From contig CAXBNJ010000001.1 in NCBI GenBank assembly GCA_963977125.1, positions 1-64,000 on the forward strand: a DNA stretch of 64,000 bases. Reading direction: 5' to 3'. Each line of letters starts with the position of its first letter. Positions within the stretch are counted from its first letter, which is position 1. Below, one piece after another: positions 1 to 7,872 of this stretch. The notes under the pieces are model-generated. The model was given only the letters and a program-made list of their open reading frames with translations. It was not told the origin of the DNA and did no database searches. A program made the position numbers and the translations under genes. Source of the stretch: UBA2705 sp963977125 (GTDB lineage: Bacteria; Pseudomonadota; Alphaproteobacteria; Micavibrionales; Micavibrionaceae).

Positions 1-89
1 CAATCGCAATGGATGAAGGTCTACGTTTCGCGATCCGCGAAGGTGGCCGTACAGTGGGCGCTGGTGTTGTTGCTAAGATTATTGAATAA
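1..89 (+). CDS. tuf: Elongation factor Tu, C-terminal end (partial)
   Basis: Only the last 28 codons are in the window, read in the frame starting at base 3 and ending at TAA 87-89. The peptide contains GLRFAIREGGRTVGAGVV, which is the invariant end of domain III of EF-Tu, the GTPase that delivers aminoacyl-tRNA to the ribosome. Position directly before rpsJ matches the usual str/S10 junction. The rest of the gene lies to the left. Confidence 0.96.
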   Translation, partial: IAMDEGLRFAIREGGRTVGAGVVAKIIE

Positions 90-103
90 AGTACTTGCTT
101 TGT

Positions 104-134
104 GCGGTCGCTATATGTTAAAAACGGCGACCGC
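104..134 (+). other. Intercistronic hairpin between tuf and rpsJ
   Basis: A perfect 8-bp inverted repeat, GCGGTCGC (104-111) and GCGACCGC (127-134), encloses a 15-base loop. No T-run follows, so it is not a classical terminator. It could be an mRNA processing or stability element, or a leader structure for the S10 operon. The repeat is seen directly; the function is inferred. Confidence 0.5.
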
Positions 135-166
135 TCAATAACGATGAATTAAAAAGGTAGTAAACT

Positions 167-496
167 ATGGATACACAAACCATACGTATTCGATTAAAAG
201 CTTTCGATCATCGCGTGTTGGATAGTTCAACAGGTGAAATCGTCAACACAGCAAAACGCACAGGCGCTAGTGTACAAGGTCCAGTACCTTTACCGACACG
301 CACAGAACGTTTCACTGTTTGTCGTTCACCTCACGTGAACAAAAATTCAATGGAGCATTTCGAAATACGCACACATAAGCGTCTTATCGATATCGTTGAA
401 CCAACACCGCAAACAGTTGATGCTTTGATGAAGCTTGACTTGCCAGCTGGCGTTGACGTCGAGATTAAAATTGGACATGCAGCAAGCGCTGCATAA
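167..496 (+). CDS. rpsJ: 30S ribosomal protein S10
   Basis: A 109-residue protein with the S10 signature (QTIRIRLKAFDHRVLD near the N-terminus and the RTHKRLIDI segment around residue 66). S10 sits in the 30S head and also serves as NusE in antitermination. The length is about normal for alphaproteobacteria. A short AAGG motif precedes the ATG. It is the first gene of the S10 block and is followed by a structured spacer before rplC. Confidence 0.97.
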   Translation: MDTQTIRIRLKAFDHRVLDSSTGEIVNTAKRTGASVQGPVPLPTRTERFTVCRSPHVNKNSMEHFEIRTHKRLIDIVEPTPQTVDALMKLDLPAGVDVEIKIGHAASAA

Positions 497-509
497 GTAA
501 AAGAATATA

Positions 510-553
510 CGGTCCTCTACTAAAAAAGCTTTGTGCTTTTGAGGGTATGACCG
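510..553 (+). promoter_or_regulatory. Long interrupted hairpin in the rplC leader
   Basis: Three nested complementary segments can stack into one stem: CGGTC (510-514) with GACCG (549-553), CCTC (514-517) with GAGG (541-544), and AAAAGC (524-529) with GCTTTT (535-540) around the loop TTTGT. Base 514 can only be used in one of the first two helices. It lies just before the rplC ribosome-binding site. It resembles a ribosomal-protein leader element, but no ligand is shown. Confidence 0.45.
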
Positions 554-572
554 CAAATAGGAGTTAAGAACA

Positions 573-1325
573 ATGCGAACTGGACTTATCGCACGTAAAG
601 AAGGTATGACCCGCGTCTTTGACGACAATGGTCGTCAGGTTCCAGTAACCGTGCTTAAAATTGATGCATGTCAGGTTATTTCTGTACGTGATGAAGCAAC
701 AAACGGTTATACAGCGGTTCAGCTTGGTGCTGGTACTGCAAAAGTTAAGCGTACGTCAAAAGCAATGCGTGGCAATTTTGCGATAGCAAAAGTTGAGCCT
801 AAGAAGAAGTTGGCGGAATTCCGCGTCTCAACTGAAAATCTTCTTGAAGTTGGTGCTGAAGTTATTGCTAGTCACTTTATACCAGGGCAGTTAGTTGATG
901 TATCAGCGACGTCTAAAGGTAAAGGTTTTGCCGGCGCGATGAAGCGTCACAACTTTGGTGGTATGCGTGCTACTCACGGTGTGTCCGTTTCTCACCGTGC
1001 GCTAGGTTCGACTGGTCAGTGTCAGGATCCTGGTAAAGTATTTAAAGGCAAGAAAATGGCCGGCCAGATGGGTAATGAACGCGTTACAATTCAAAACCTT
1101 GAAGTTGTTGCTATTGATGAAGAAGAAAATGTTGTTTTGGTTCGTGGCGCTGTCCCGGGTCCGAACTCAGGTTGGGTTCTTATTTCAGATGCAGTTAAAG
1201 TGCCGCGTCCTGAAGGTGTGCCTTTGCCAGCAGCTCTAAGATCTAATGTTAAGCCAGTAGAAGACGTTGCTGCAGGCGAACCAGAAGTTCCGGCTGATGC
1301 ACAAGATGATAAAGCTCAAGAATAA
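573..1325 (+). CDS. rplC: 50S ribosomal protein L3
   Basis: A 250-residue L3, recognised by its start (RTGLIARKEGMTRVF) and the GKGFAGAMKRHNFGG and SHRALGSTGQ segments in the loop that reaches the peptidyl-transferase centre. A GGAG motif precedes the ATG. It has an Ala/Glu/Asp-rich tail of about 25 residues beyond the conserved core, which is common in alphaproteobacterial L3. It is followed by rplD after 11 bases. Confidence 0.97.
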   Translation: MRTGLIARKEGMTRVFDDNGRQVPVTVLKIDACQVISVRDEATNGYTAVQLGAGTAKVKRTSKAMRGNFAIAKVEPKKKLAEFRVSTENLLEVGAEVIASHFIPGQLVDVSATSKGKGFAGAMKRHNFGGMRATHGVSVSHRALGSTGQCQDPGKVFKGKKMAGQMGNERVTIQNLEVVAIDEEENVVLVRGAVPGPNSGWVLISDAVKVPRPEGVPLPAALRSNVKPVEDVAAGEPEVPADAQDDKAQE

Positions 1326-1336
1326 GGATTCGAGTA

Positions 1337-1966
1337 ATGAAGATTGCAGTTAAGACATTAGAAAATAAGGACGCAGGCGAAGTTGAACTCGACCTATCTA
1401 TTTTCGGCGAAAAAGTCGAAGGTCGTGAGTTTATTCTTCACCGTGCTGTTCATTATAGCCGCAACAAAGCGCGCTATGGTAACCATAAAACACAGTCTCG
1501 TAGCGAAGTTACGGGTACTGGTAAGAAGCCTTGGGCTCAAAAAGGTACGGGTCGTGCTCGTGCTGGTGATTTGAAGCGTACACAGGATCGTGGCGGTTAT
1601 GTTGTTTTCGGACCAGTTGTTCGTTCACACGCAACAGCGCTTCCGAAAAAAGTACGTCGTCTGGCTCTTAAATTGGCTTTGGCAACAAAAGTAAATAGCG
1701 GCAAGCTCGTTGTTCTTGAAGATGTTAAAGTTAAAGACCATAAGACAAAAACAATGACCGGTAATCTTGCGAAGTTAGGTTTGACTAAAGCTTTGTTTAT
1801 TACAGGTAGTGAAGTTGATGAGAAGTTCTCTTTAGCAACGCGCAACATTCCGAATATACATGTGTTGCCAGCGCAAGGCGCGAATGTTTATGACATTCTA
1901 CGCAGCGATACTTTAGTTCTTACTAAAGATGCTATTGATAGCTTAACTTTAAGATTGAAGGGTTAA
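1337..1966 (+). CDS. rplD: 50S ribosomal protein L4
   Basis: A 209-residue L4. It contains the tunnel-lining loop with KPWAQKGTGRARAGD (about residues 63-78), which constricts the nascent-peptide exit tunnel. In some bacteria free L4 represses its own operon; no such mechanism is shown here, although a structured leader precedes rplC. It lies in the S10 operon and rplW begins 6 bases downstream. Confidence 0.97.
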   Translation: MKIAVKTLENKDAGEVELDLSIFGEKVEGREFILHRAVHYSRNKARYGNHKTQSRSEVTGTGKKPWAQKGTGRARAGDLKRTQDRGGYVVFGPVVRSHATALPKKVRRLALKLALATKVNSGKLVVLEDVKVKDHKTKTMTGNLAKLGLTKALFITGSEVDEKFSLATRNIPNIHVLPAQGANVYDILRSDTLVLTKDAIDSLTLRLKG

Positions 1967-1971
1967 GAATA

Positions 1972-2289
1972 ATGGCTAAGAAAGCTCAAAAAGCGCAGTT
2001 AACAGAGCGTAATTATAATGTAATCGTGGCGCCGCATATTACTGAAAAGGCGACGCTCGTATTAGAAAATAACGTTGTTACTTTTAAAGTAACCATCGAT
2101 GCAACAAAGCCAGAAATTAAGACGGCTATTGAAGGTCTTTGGGGCGTTAAAGTTAAAGCCGTTAACACGGTTGTAACAAAAGGTAAAACAAAGCGCTTTA
2201 AAGGCGTAATGGGCAAGCGCTCTGATTTCAAAAAGGCTTACGTCACTTTAGAAGACGGTCAGTCAATTGATATTTCAGCAGGCGTTTAG
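1972..2289 (+). CDS. rplW: 50S ribosomal protein L23
   Basis: A 105-residue L23 with the typical IVAPHITEKATLVLE start and the VNTVVTKGKTKR and GVMGKRSDFKKAYVTL segments. L23 forms the tunnel-exit docking site for trigger factor and SRP. Length and gene position between rplD and rplB are canonical. Confidence 0.97.
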   Translation: MAKKAQKAQLTERNYNVIVAPHITEKATLVLENNVVTFKVTIDATKPEIKTAIEGLWGVKVKAVNTVVTKGKTKRFKGVMGKRSDFKKAYVTLEDGQSIDISAGV

Positions 2290-2345
2290 TTTAAGTTAAT
2301 TATGGTTCTCCGCCGATAATGGAAAAGAAGTAAGGAAGTTTAACA

Positions 2346-3173
2346 ATGGCATTAAAAAAGTTTAATCCAACAACCCCAAGTCAGCGTCAGCTCGTTATGG
2401 TTGATCGCTCTCACTTGCACAAAGGTGCACCTGAGAAGACTTTGACTGAGGGTTTGAAAAAGACCGGCGGTCGTAACAACTACGGTCGTATTACTACACG
2501 CCATATTGGTGGTGGTCATAAGCGTCGCTACCGTCTTGTCGATTTCAAACGTGTGAAATGGGACATGGAAGCAACAGTATTGCGTTTGGAGTATGATCCA
2601 AACCGTACACCTTATATCGCACTTATTCAGTATAGCGATGGTGAAAAATCTTATATTTTAGCGCCGCAGCGTCTTGCTGTGGGTGATAAAGTTATCGCGG
2701 GTAACAAGGTTGATATTAAACCTGGTAACGCGATGCCTCTAAAAAACATGCCTGTTGGCACAATTATACACAACATCGAGCTTAAGCCTGGTAAAGGCGG
2801 TCAGATGTCTCGTGCAGCGGGTACATATGCTCAGCTTGTTGGTCGTGACCAAGGCTATGCACAGATAAAACTCACCTCAGGTGAACTTCGTGTTGTGCGT
2901 GGCGAATGTATGGCTACAGTTGGTGCGGTTTCTAACCCAGAACACCTTAATGAGAATCTAGGTAAAGCTGGTCGTAACCGTTGGTTAGGTCGTCGTCCTA
3001 CCGTTCGTGGTGTGGTGATGAACCCGGTTGATCACCCACATGGTGGTGGTGAAGGCCGTACATCAGGTGGTCGTCATCCGGTTACGCCTTGGGGCAAGCC
3101 GACTAAAGGTGCGAAAACTCGTAAGAATAAATCGACTGATAAGTTTATTATCCGTCGCCGTAATAAGAAGTAA
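2346..3173 (+). CDS. rplB: 50S ribosomal protein L2
   Basis: A 275-residue L2, one of the most conserved ribosomal proteins and needed for subunit association and peptidyl transfer. The diagnostic GVVMNPVDHPHGGGEGR segment, with the conserved histidine, lies near residue 220. The basic C-terminus ends in FIIRRRNKK. Normal length; rpsS follows after 10 bases. Confidence 0.98.
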   Translation: MALKKFNPTTPSQRQLVMVDRSHLHKGAPEKTLTEGLKKTGGRNNYGRITTRHIGGGHKRRYRLVDFKRVKWDMEATVLRLEYDPNRTPYIALIQYSDGEKSYILAPQRLAVGDKVIAGNKVDIKPGNAMPLKNMPVGTIIHNIELKPGKGGQMSRAAGTYAQLVGRDQGYAQIKLTSGELRVVRGECMATVGAVSNPEHLNENLGKAGRNRWLGRRPTVRGVVMNPVDHPHGGGEGRTSGGRHPVTPWGKPTKGAKTRKNKSTDKFIIRRRNKK

Positions 3174-3183
3174 GGGATAAAAT

Positions 3184-3459
3184 ATGTCGCGTTCAGTATG
3201 GAAAGGCCCGTTTGTAGACGGCCATTTATTGAAGAAAATAGAAGAGTCGAATAACTCTGGCAAAAACAGACCAATTAAAACTTGGTCTCGCCGCTCGACA
3301 ATTCTACCAAATATGATTGGTAAAACGATTGCTGTGCATAACGGCAAACAATTCATCCCTGTCTTGGTGACAGATAACATGATCGGCCATAAATTAGGCG
3401 AGTTTTCACCGACTCGTACATATTATGGTCATGGCGTAGACAAAAAGTCTAAGAAGTAA
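3184..3459 (+). CDS. rpsS: 30S ribosomal protein S19
   Basis: A 91-residue S19 starting SRSVWKGPFVDGHLLKKIE and containing WSRRSTILPNMIGKT and the GEFSPTRTYYGHG end. It binds 16S rRNA in the 30S head together with S13. Length and position between rplB and rplV are canonical. Confidence 0.98.
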   Translation: MSRSVWKGPFVDGHLLKKIEESNNSGKNRPIKTWSRRSTILPNMIGKTIAVHNGKQFIPVLVTDNMIGHKLGEFSPTRTYYGHGVDKKSKK

Positions 3460-3486
3460 CAGCTAAGGCTTTAGGAGATAGTTAAA

Positions 3487-3864
3487 ATGGGACAGGCAGC
3501 AAATGCACCACGTACCGCTGAGAATGAAGCAAGATCGTATGTTAAATATATACGCACGAGCCCTCAGAAGTTAAATTTGGTCGCACAAACAATTAGAGGT
3601 TTAAAAGCAGACAAAGCTTTGATCGACCTTCGTTTTTCGAAGCGCCGCGTAGCGCAAGATGTATTAAAGGCACTTCAGTCTGCAGTAGCAAACGCTGAAA
3701 ATAATCATGGCCTTGATGTTGATCGTCTTTACGTCGCAGAAGCGTATGTTGGTAAATCAGTTATTATGAAACGTTTTCGCCCACGTGCCAAAGGCCGTGC
3801 AGCAAGCATTCATAAGTTGTTCAGCAACTTGACCGTTGTTGTTCGTGAAAAAGAAGAGGAATAG
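3487..3864 (+). CDS. rplV: 50S ribosomal protein L22
   Basis: A 125-residue L22. The KYIRTSPQKLNLVAQTIRG segment near residue 20 and the FRPRAKGRA beta-hairpin near residue 97 are typical; the hairpin lines the exit tunnel. It has a short N-terminal extension of about 12 residues. rpsC starts 2 bases after its stop, which suggests translational coupling. Confidence 0.97.
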   Translation: MGQAANAPRTAENEARSYVKYIRTSPQKLNLVAQTIRGLKADKALIDLRFSKRRVAQDVLKALQSAVANAENNHGLDVDRLYVAEAYVGKSVIMKRFRPRAKGRAASIHKLFSNLTVVVREKEEE

Positions 3865-3866
3865 TC

Positions 3867-4580
3867 ATGGGTCATAAGGTTAATCCTATCGGTCTACGCG
3901 TCGGCATCAATCGTACTTGGGACTCCCGTTGGTACGCTGGTAAAGATTATGCAACGAAACTGGTAGAAGATTTAAAACTTCGCGAATTTGTTCAAACGCA
4001 TTTAAAAGCCGCTGGTATCAGTAAGGTTATTATTGAACGCGCAGCAAAAAACATTAAAGTGACTGTATATACAGCGCGCCCTGGTGTTATTATCGGCAAA
4101 AAAGGCGCTGATATTGAAAAGCTTCGTAGCGAGCTTTCTCGCCGCGCTGGTGGCGCTGACGTTGCTCTGAACATCGTTGAAGTTCGTAAGCCTGATCTTG
4201 ACGCACAATTAGTGTCTGAAGGCATAGCGCAGCAACTTGAGCGTCGTGTATCTTTCCGTCGCGCAATGAAGCGTGCTGTTCAAAGCTCAATGCGTATTGG
4301 CGCACAAGGCATTCGTGTTAATATCTCGGGTCGTTTAGGCGGCGCTGATATCGCGCGTACAGAATGGTATCGTGAAGGTCGCGTGCCTTTACACACACTT
4401 CGTGCTGATATCGATTATGGTACTTCTGAAGGCCTAACGACCTATGGTATTTTGGGTATTAAAGTATGGATCTACAAGGGTGATGTTATGGAGCATGATC
4501 CGATGGCACGCGATAAGCGTATGAATGCAGCGCAAGGTGGAAACCCACGCGGTGATGTAGGTTCTAAGAAAAAAGTTTAA
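3867..4580 (+). CDS. rpsC: 30S ribosomal protein S3
   Basis: A 237-residue S3 starting GHKVNPIGLRVGINRTWDS, with a KH domain carrying the VIIGKKGADIEKLR loop near residue 73 and the C-terminal segment GRLGGADIARTEWYREG. S3 helps form the mRNA entry channel. The Lys/Gly-rich tail is of ordinary length. It is coupled to rplV upstream, with rplP downstream. Confidence 0.98.
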   Translation: MGHKVNPIGLRVGINRTWDSRWYAGKDYATKLVEDLKLREFVQTHLKAAGISKVIIERAAKNIKVTVYTARPGVIIGKKGADIEKLRSELSRRAGGADVALNIVEVRKPDLDAQLVSEGIAQQLERRVSFRRAMKRAVQSSMRIGAQGIRVNISGRLGGADIARTEWYREGRVPLHTLRADIDYGTSEGLTTYGILGIKVWIYKGDVMEHDPMARDKRMNAAQGGNPRGDVGSKKKV

Positions 4581-4605
4581 TTAAGAGAAGAATAGGATTG
4601 CAACC

Positions 4606-5019
4606 ATGTTGTCCCCTAAGAAAACAAAATTTCGTAAAGGCTTTAAAGGCCGTATTCATGGTAATGCCAAAGGCGGCTCAACTTTGAATTTTGGTGCTTT
4701 TGGACTTAAAGCGTTAAACCCAGAGCGTATTACTTCACGCCAAATTGAGGCGGCACGTCGTACAATGACACGTCACCTTAAGCGTCAAGGCAAGCTTTGG
4801 ATCCGTATTTTCCCTGATGTTCCGGTTTCAAAGAAACCACTTGAAGTTCGTCAAGGTAAAGGTAAAGGTTCAGTAGAATTCTGGGCAGCGCGCGTTAAGC
4901 CTGGCCGTATTATGTTTGAACTGGATGGTGTATCTGAAGAAATGGCGCGCGAAGCTATGGCTTTGGCAGCATCTAAGCTTCCGATCAAGACAAAATTTGT
5001 TAAGCGTGTCGGCGCTTAA
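4606..5019 (+). CDS. rplP: 50S ribosomal protein L16
   Basis: A 137-residue L16 starting LSPKKTKFRKGFKGRIHG and containing the GKLWIRIFPDVPVSKKP segment. It positions the A-site tRNA elbow. Normal length. Its stop is followed by a perfect 10-bp hairpin before rpmC. Confidence 0.98.
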   Translation: MLSPKKTKFRKGFKGRIHGNAKGGSTLNFGAFGLKALNPERITSRQIEAARRTMTRHLKRQGKLWIRIFPDVPVSKKPLEVRQGKGKGSVEFWAARVKPGRIMFELDGVSEEMAREAMALAASKLPIKTKFVKRVGA

Positions 5020-5027
5020 AGAAAAGA

Positions 5028-5053
5028 TTTAAGTGCTAATGTAAGCACTTAAA
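5028..5053 (+). other. Hairpin in the rplP-rpmC spacer
   Basis: A perfect 10-bp inverted repeat, TTTAAGTGCT (5028-5037) and AGCACTTAAA (5044-5053), has a 6-base loop. There is no U-tract, so termination is unlikely. A strong AAGGAGG ribosome-binding site follows, before rpmC. It may set an mRNA processing point or relative expression. Confidence 0.5.
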
Positions 5054-5082
5054 ATTTATAGAATAAATTTAAGGAGGCCATT

Positions 5083-5298
5083 ATGAAGGCTGTTGAATTA
5101 AAAGGTAAGTCAGTAGACGAATTGAAAAAGATGGTAATTGATCTTCGTAAAGAGCAATTTAATCTTCGTTTTCAAAAAGCTGGCGGTCAGTTAGATAATA
5201 CTTCGCAAGTGCGTAAAATACGCCGCGACATTGCACGCATCAAAACTATTTTGACAGCTATGGCTGGCGAAGTCGTTGCAAGCAAAAAAGCAGCATAA
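5083..5298 (+). CDS. rpmC: 50S ribosomal protein L29
   Basis: A 71-residue L29 with the usual two-helix pattern (SVDELKKMVIDLRKEQFNLRF and QVRKIRRDIARIKTIL). It sits at the tunnel exit beside L23. It is preceded by a near-perfect AAGGAGG Shine-Dalgarno at 5072-5078, stronger than most in this operon, which fixes the start. Confidence 0.97.
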   Translation: MKAVELKGKSVDELKKMVIDLRKEQFNLRFQKAGGQLDNTSQVRKIRRDIARIKTILTAMAGEVVASKKAA

Positions 5299-5324
5299 AG
5301 AATTAAGGTAAAGGGATAAAATAG

Positions 5325-5750
5325 ATGGCACGCCGTGTATTAAAAGGAAAAGTCGTAAGTGACAAAATGGACAAGACTATTACAGTTTTGGTTGAACGTC
5401 GCTATATGCACTCATTATATAAAAAATTCATTAAGCGCAGCGATAAATTTGCCGCACACGATGAAAATAACCAACATAAAGTTGGTGATCTTGTTGCAAT
5501 TGAAGAATGTAAGCCTATATCTAAGCGCAAAACTTGGACAGTGATTACAGACGAGCAAGCGGCAACTAAAGCGCCAGCTAAAAAGCCTGCGGCTAAAAAA
5601 GCACCGGCTAAAAAAGTTGAAGCTAAGACCGAAGCGAAGAAAGCTGCTCCTGCTGCTAAAAAAGAGACAGCTAAGAAAGCGCCCGTAAAAAAGACAACAA
5701 CGAAAAAAACAGCAGCTAAAAAAACCGAAGCTAAAAAAGACGATAAGTAA
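5325..5750 (+). CDS. rpsQ: 30S ribosomal protein S17 with a Lys/Ala-rich C-terminal tail
   Basis: Residues 1 to about 80 are a normal S17 (RVLKGKVVSDKMDKTITV, the KFIKRSDKF segment and the GDLVAIEECKPISKRKTW OB-fold end). Bacterial S17 is usually about 80-90 residues, but this one is 141. The extra ~60 residues are repetitive K-A-P units such as AKKAPAKK, like a histone-H1 or AlgP tail. The tail is probably disordered and could bind rRNA or DNA. Similar runs occur on L30 and TopA in this window. Confidence 0.95.
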   Translation: MARRVLKGKVVSDKMDKTITVLVERRYMHSLYKKFIKRSDKFAAHDENNQHKVGDLVAIEECKPISKRKTWTVITDEQAATKAPAKKPAAKKAPAKKVEAKTEAKKAAPAAKKETAKKAPVKKTTTKKTAAKKTEAKKDDK

Positions 5751-5807
5751 GTTTTCTTAGTGTAAGTTTGGTTAGCGTGGAAAAAAAGAAGAAAAGGCAG
5801 AAGTAAT

Positions 5808-6176
5808 ATGATACAGATGCAGACTGAAATGGAAGTTGCAGATAACTCAGGCGCACGCCGAGTTGAGTGCATTAAAGTACTGGGCGGCTCGCATCGTCGC
5901 ACAGCCAGCGTTGGCGATGTTATTATCGTTTCTGTTAAAGAAGCGATTCCACGTGGCCGCGTTAAAAAAGGTGATGTTCACCGTGCGGTGATCGTGCGTA
6001 CTCGTTTCGGAATTAATCGCGATAATGGCGAAAAAATCCGTTTTGATACAAACGCCGCTGTTCTTATTAATAAGAATAACGAACCAATTGGAACACGTAT
6101 TTTTGGCCCAGTAACACGTGAATTGCGTGGTAGAGGCTATATGAAGATTATTTCGCTTGCTGGCGAAGTATTGTAA
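5808..6176 (+). CDS. rplN: 50S ribosomal protein L14
   Basis: A 122-residue L14 starting MIQMQTEMEVADNSGARRV, with GDVIIVSVKEAIPRG and the GTRIFGPVTRELR end. L14 lies at the subunit interface and is the docking site of RsfS. Canonical length and position between rpsQ and rplX. Confidence 0.98.
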   Translation: MIQMQTEMEVADNSGARRVECIKVLGGSHRRTASVGDVIIVSVKEAIPRGRVKKGDVHRAVIVRTRFGINRDNGEKIRFDTNAAVLINKNNEPIGTRIFGPVTRELRGRGYMKIISLAGEVL

Positions 6177-6193
6177 GAAGAAGGTATAAAACT

Positions 6194-6517
6194 ATGTCAA
6201 AAGCAAAGTTAAAAGTAAGAAAAGGCGATCAAGTCATTGTCCTAACCGGCAAAGACAAAGGCGTCAAAGGTGAAGTGACAAAAGTTATGCCAAGTGATAA
6301 CCGCGTTATAGTTCAAGGCGCGAATATGGTTACGAAGCATACTAAACCAACACAACTTGCCCCTGGCGGTGTTGAAAAAGTCGAAGCCTCTATTCACGTA
6401 TCAAACGTCGCATTGATTGATCCTAAAACGGAAAAAGCAACACGCGTTGGATACAAAATTAATAAGGACGGCAGCAAGATTCGTATTGCGCGCCCTTCTG
6501 GCGAAGCAATCGAGTAG
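6194..6517 (+). CDS. rplX: 50S ribosomal protein L24
   Basis: A 107-residue L24 with an N-terminal KOW motif (KGDQVIVLTGKDKGVKGEV, residues 10-28) and the GANMVTKHTKP segment. It is an early assembly protein of the 50S subunit. Normal length; rplE follows after 18 bases. Confidence 0.97.
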   Translation: MSKAKLKVRKGDQVIVLTGKDKGVKGEVTKVMPSDNRVIVQGANMVTKHTKPTQLAPGGVEKVEASIHVSNVALIDPKTEKATRVGYKINKDGSKIRIARPSGEAIE

Positions 6518-6535
6518 AGAACGGGATATAATAGA

Positions 6536-7093
6536 ATGAAACCGCGTTTTAAAGTGAAATATGAAGAGAAAATCATTGCAGAATTAACCAAGAAATTTGG
6601 TTATAAGAATGCTCTTCAAGTTCCAAAATTAGAAAAAATTGTGCTCAATATGGGCGTTGGTGAAGCATCACAAAATAAAAGCTTCATCGAAAGTGCAACA
6701 AAAGATCTCGAGCTAATAGCTGGCCAAAAGCCTGTTGTTAACAAAGCTCGTAAATCTAATGCTGCGTTTAAAATTCGTGAAGGAATGCCGATTGGCTGTA
6801 AAGTTACATTGCGCGGTGCGCGTATGTACGAATTCCTAGACCGGTTTGTAACAATTGCACTCCCACGTGTACGTGATTTCCGTGGCATTAATGGCAAAAG
6901 CTTTGATGGTCGTGGTAACTATGCGATGGGTCTTACAGAACATATCATCTTCCCTGAAATAGAGTATGATAAGGTGGATAAAATTCGTGGCATGGACATT
7001 ATTATGTGTACATCAGCGAATAGTGACGAAGAAGCAAAAGAGCTTTTAACTCACTTCGATATGCCATTTAGTGATATTAAGCGTGAAGGTTAG
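6536..7093 (+). CDS. rplE: 50S ribosomal protein L5
   Basis: A 185-residue L5. It contains VPKLEKIVLNMGVGEA, the GQKPVVNKARKSNAAFKIREG segment and the YAMGLTEHIIFPEI segment. L5 binds 5S rRNA and contacts the P-site tRNA. Normal length and operon position. Confidence 0.98.
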   Translation: MKPRFKVKYEEKIIAELTKKFGYKNALQVPKLEKIVLNMGVGEASQNKSFIESATKDLELIAGQKPVVNKARKSNAAFKIREGMPIGCKVTLRGARMYEFLDRFVTIALPRVRDFRGINGKSFDGRGNYAMGLTEHIIFPEIEYDKVDKIRGMDIIMCTSANSDEEAKELLTHFDMPFSDIKREG

Positions 7094-7104
7094 GAGATTT
7101 AGAT

Positions 7105-7410
7105 ATGGCAAAAGTTAGTGCAGTACAAAGAGATTTAAAACGTCGTAAATTGGTTAAACAAACAGCTACTCGTCGTGCAACTTTAAAAGCAATTATTAAA
7201 GATAAAGAATTGCCAATGGATGAGCGCTACCAAGCAGTTTTAAAACTTGCAAAAATGCCCCGTAATGGCGCAGAAAACCGTGTGCGTAATCGTTGCGCAT
7301 TGACAGGTCGCCCACGTGGCCACCACAGAAAATTCAACATATCTCGTGTTGCTCTTCGTGAGCTTGCCCTTAAAGGCGAGCTCCCTGGTGTAACTAAAGC
7401 GAGCTGGTAG
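7105..7410 (+). CDS. rpsN: 30S ribosomal protein S14 (zinc-free type)
   Basis: A 101-residue S14 with the C-terminal NRCALTGRPRGHHRKFNISR signature. The CxxC pairs of the short zinc-binding paralog are absent, so this is the long zinc-independent form usual in alphaproteobacteria. It lies between rplE and rpsH. Confidence 0.97.
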   Translation: MAKVSAVQRDLKRRKLVKQTATRRATLKAIIKDKELPMDERYQAVLKLAKMPRNGAENRVRNRCALTGRPRGHHRKFNISRVALRELALKGELPGVTKASW

Positions 7411-7428
7411 GAAAAAGGATTTAATATA

Positions 7429-7827
7429 ATGACAATGAGTGATCCTATAAGTGATTTGCTTACAAGAATTCGTAATGCACTAAGCACAGGTAAACCAACA
7501 TTAATGGTTCCGGCCTCTAAAATGAAAGCAAGCTTGCTGGATGTTTTAGTAGCAGAGGGCTATATTCGTGCCCATAAGCCTGTTAAAGGCGATGATGGAC
7601 ATGGTTACATCAAAGTAGAATTGAAATATGACGAAGGCGAACCAGCTATACGTGAGATTGTACGTGTATCTAAGCCTGGCCGTCGTGTGTTCCGTGGCGT
7701 TAAAACAATGCCTAAATTCTACAATGGTCTAGGCGTTTCAATCGTGACAACACCAAAAGGTGTTATGACTGATTGTCAAGCGCGTGAGCAAAATGTAGGT
7801 GGTGAAGTTTTATGCCAAGTTTACTAA
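7429..7827 (+). CDS. rpsH: 30S ribosomal protein S8
   Basis: A 132-residue S8 with DPISDLLTRIRNAL at the start and the SKPGRRVF and GLGVSIVTTPKGVMTD segments. S8 binds the central domain of 16S rRNA and in E. coli represses the spc operon. The start could be ATG 7429 or the in-frame ATG 7435, two codons later. Its stop codon is inside a hairpin (7818-7841). Confidence 0.97.
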   Translation: MTMSDPISDLLTRIRNALSTGKPTLMVPASKMKASLLDVLVAEGYIRAHKPVKGDDGHGYIKVELKYDEGEPAIREIVRVSKPGRRVFRGVKTMPKFYNGLGVSIVTTPKGVMTDCQAREQNVGGEVLCQVY

Positions 7828-7841
7828 TTTAATAGTAAACT
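7818..7841 (+). other. Hairpin overlapping the rpsH stop codon
   Basis: The perfect 8-bp repeat AGTTTACT (7818-7825) and AGTAAACT (7834-7841) spans the last codons and stop of rpsH. There is no T-run. It is one of several intercistronic hairpins in this ribosomal block. Possible roles are processing or stability, by inference only. Confidence 0.4.
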
Positions 7842-7872
7842 GGTGGATTAAGATAAGTTAAGGATAGTAACA

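Noticed and set aside
5402..5902. A 166-codon antisense frame across rpsQ
   Set aside because: It exists because the Lys/Ala-rich codons of the S17 tail leave few stops on the other strand; it also runs into rplN.
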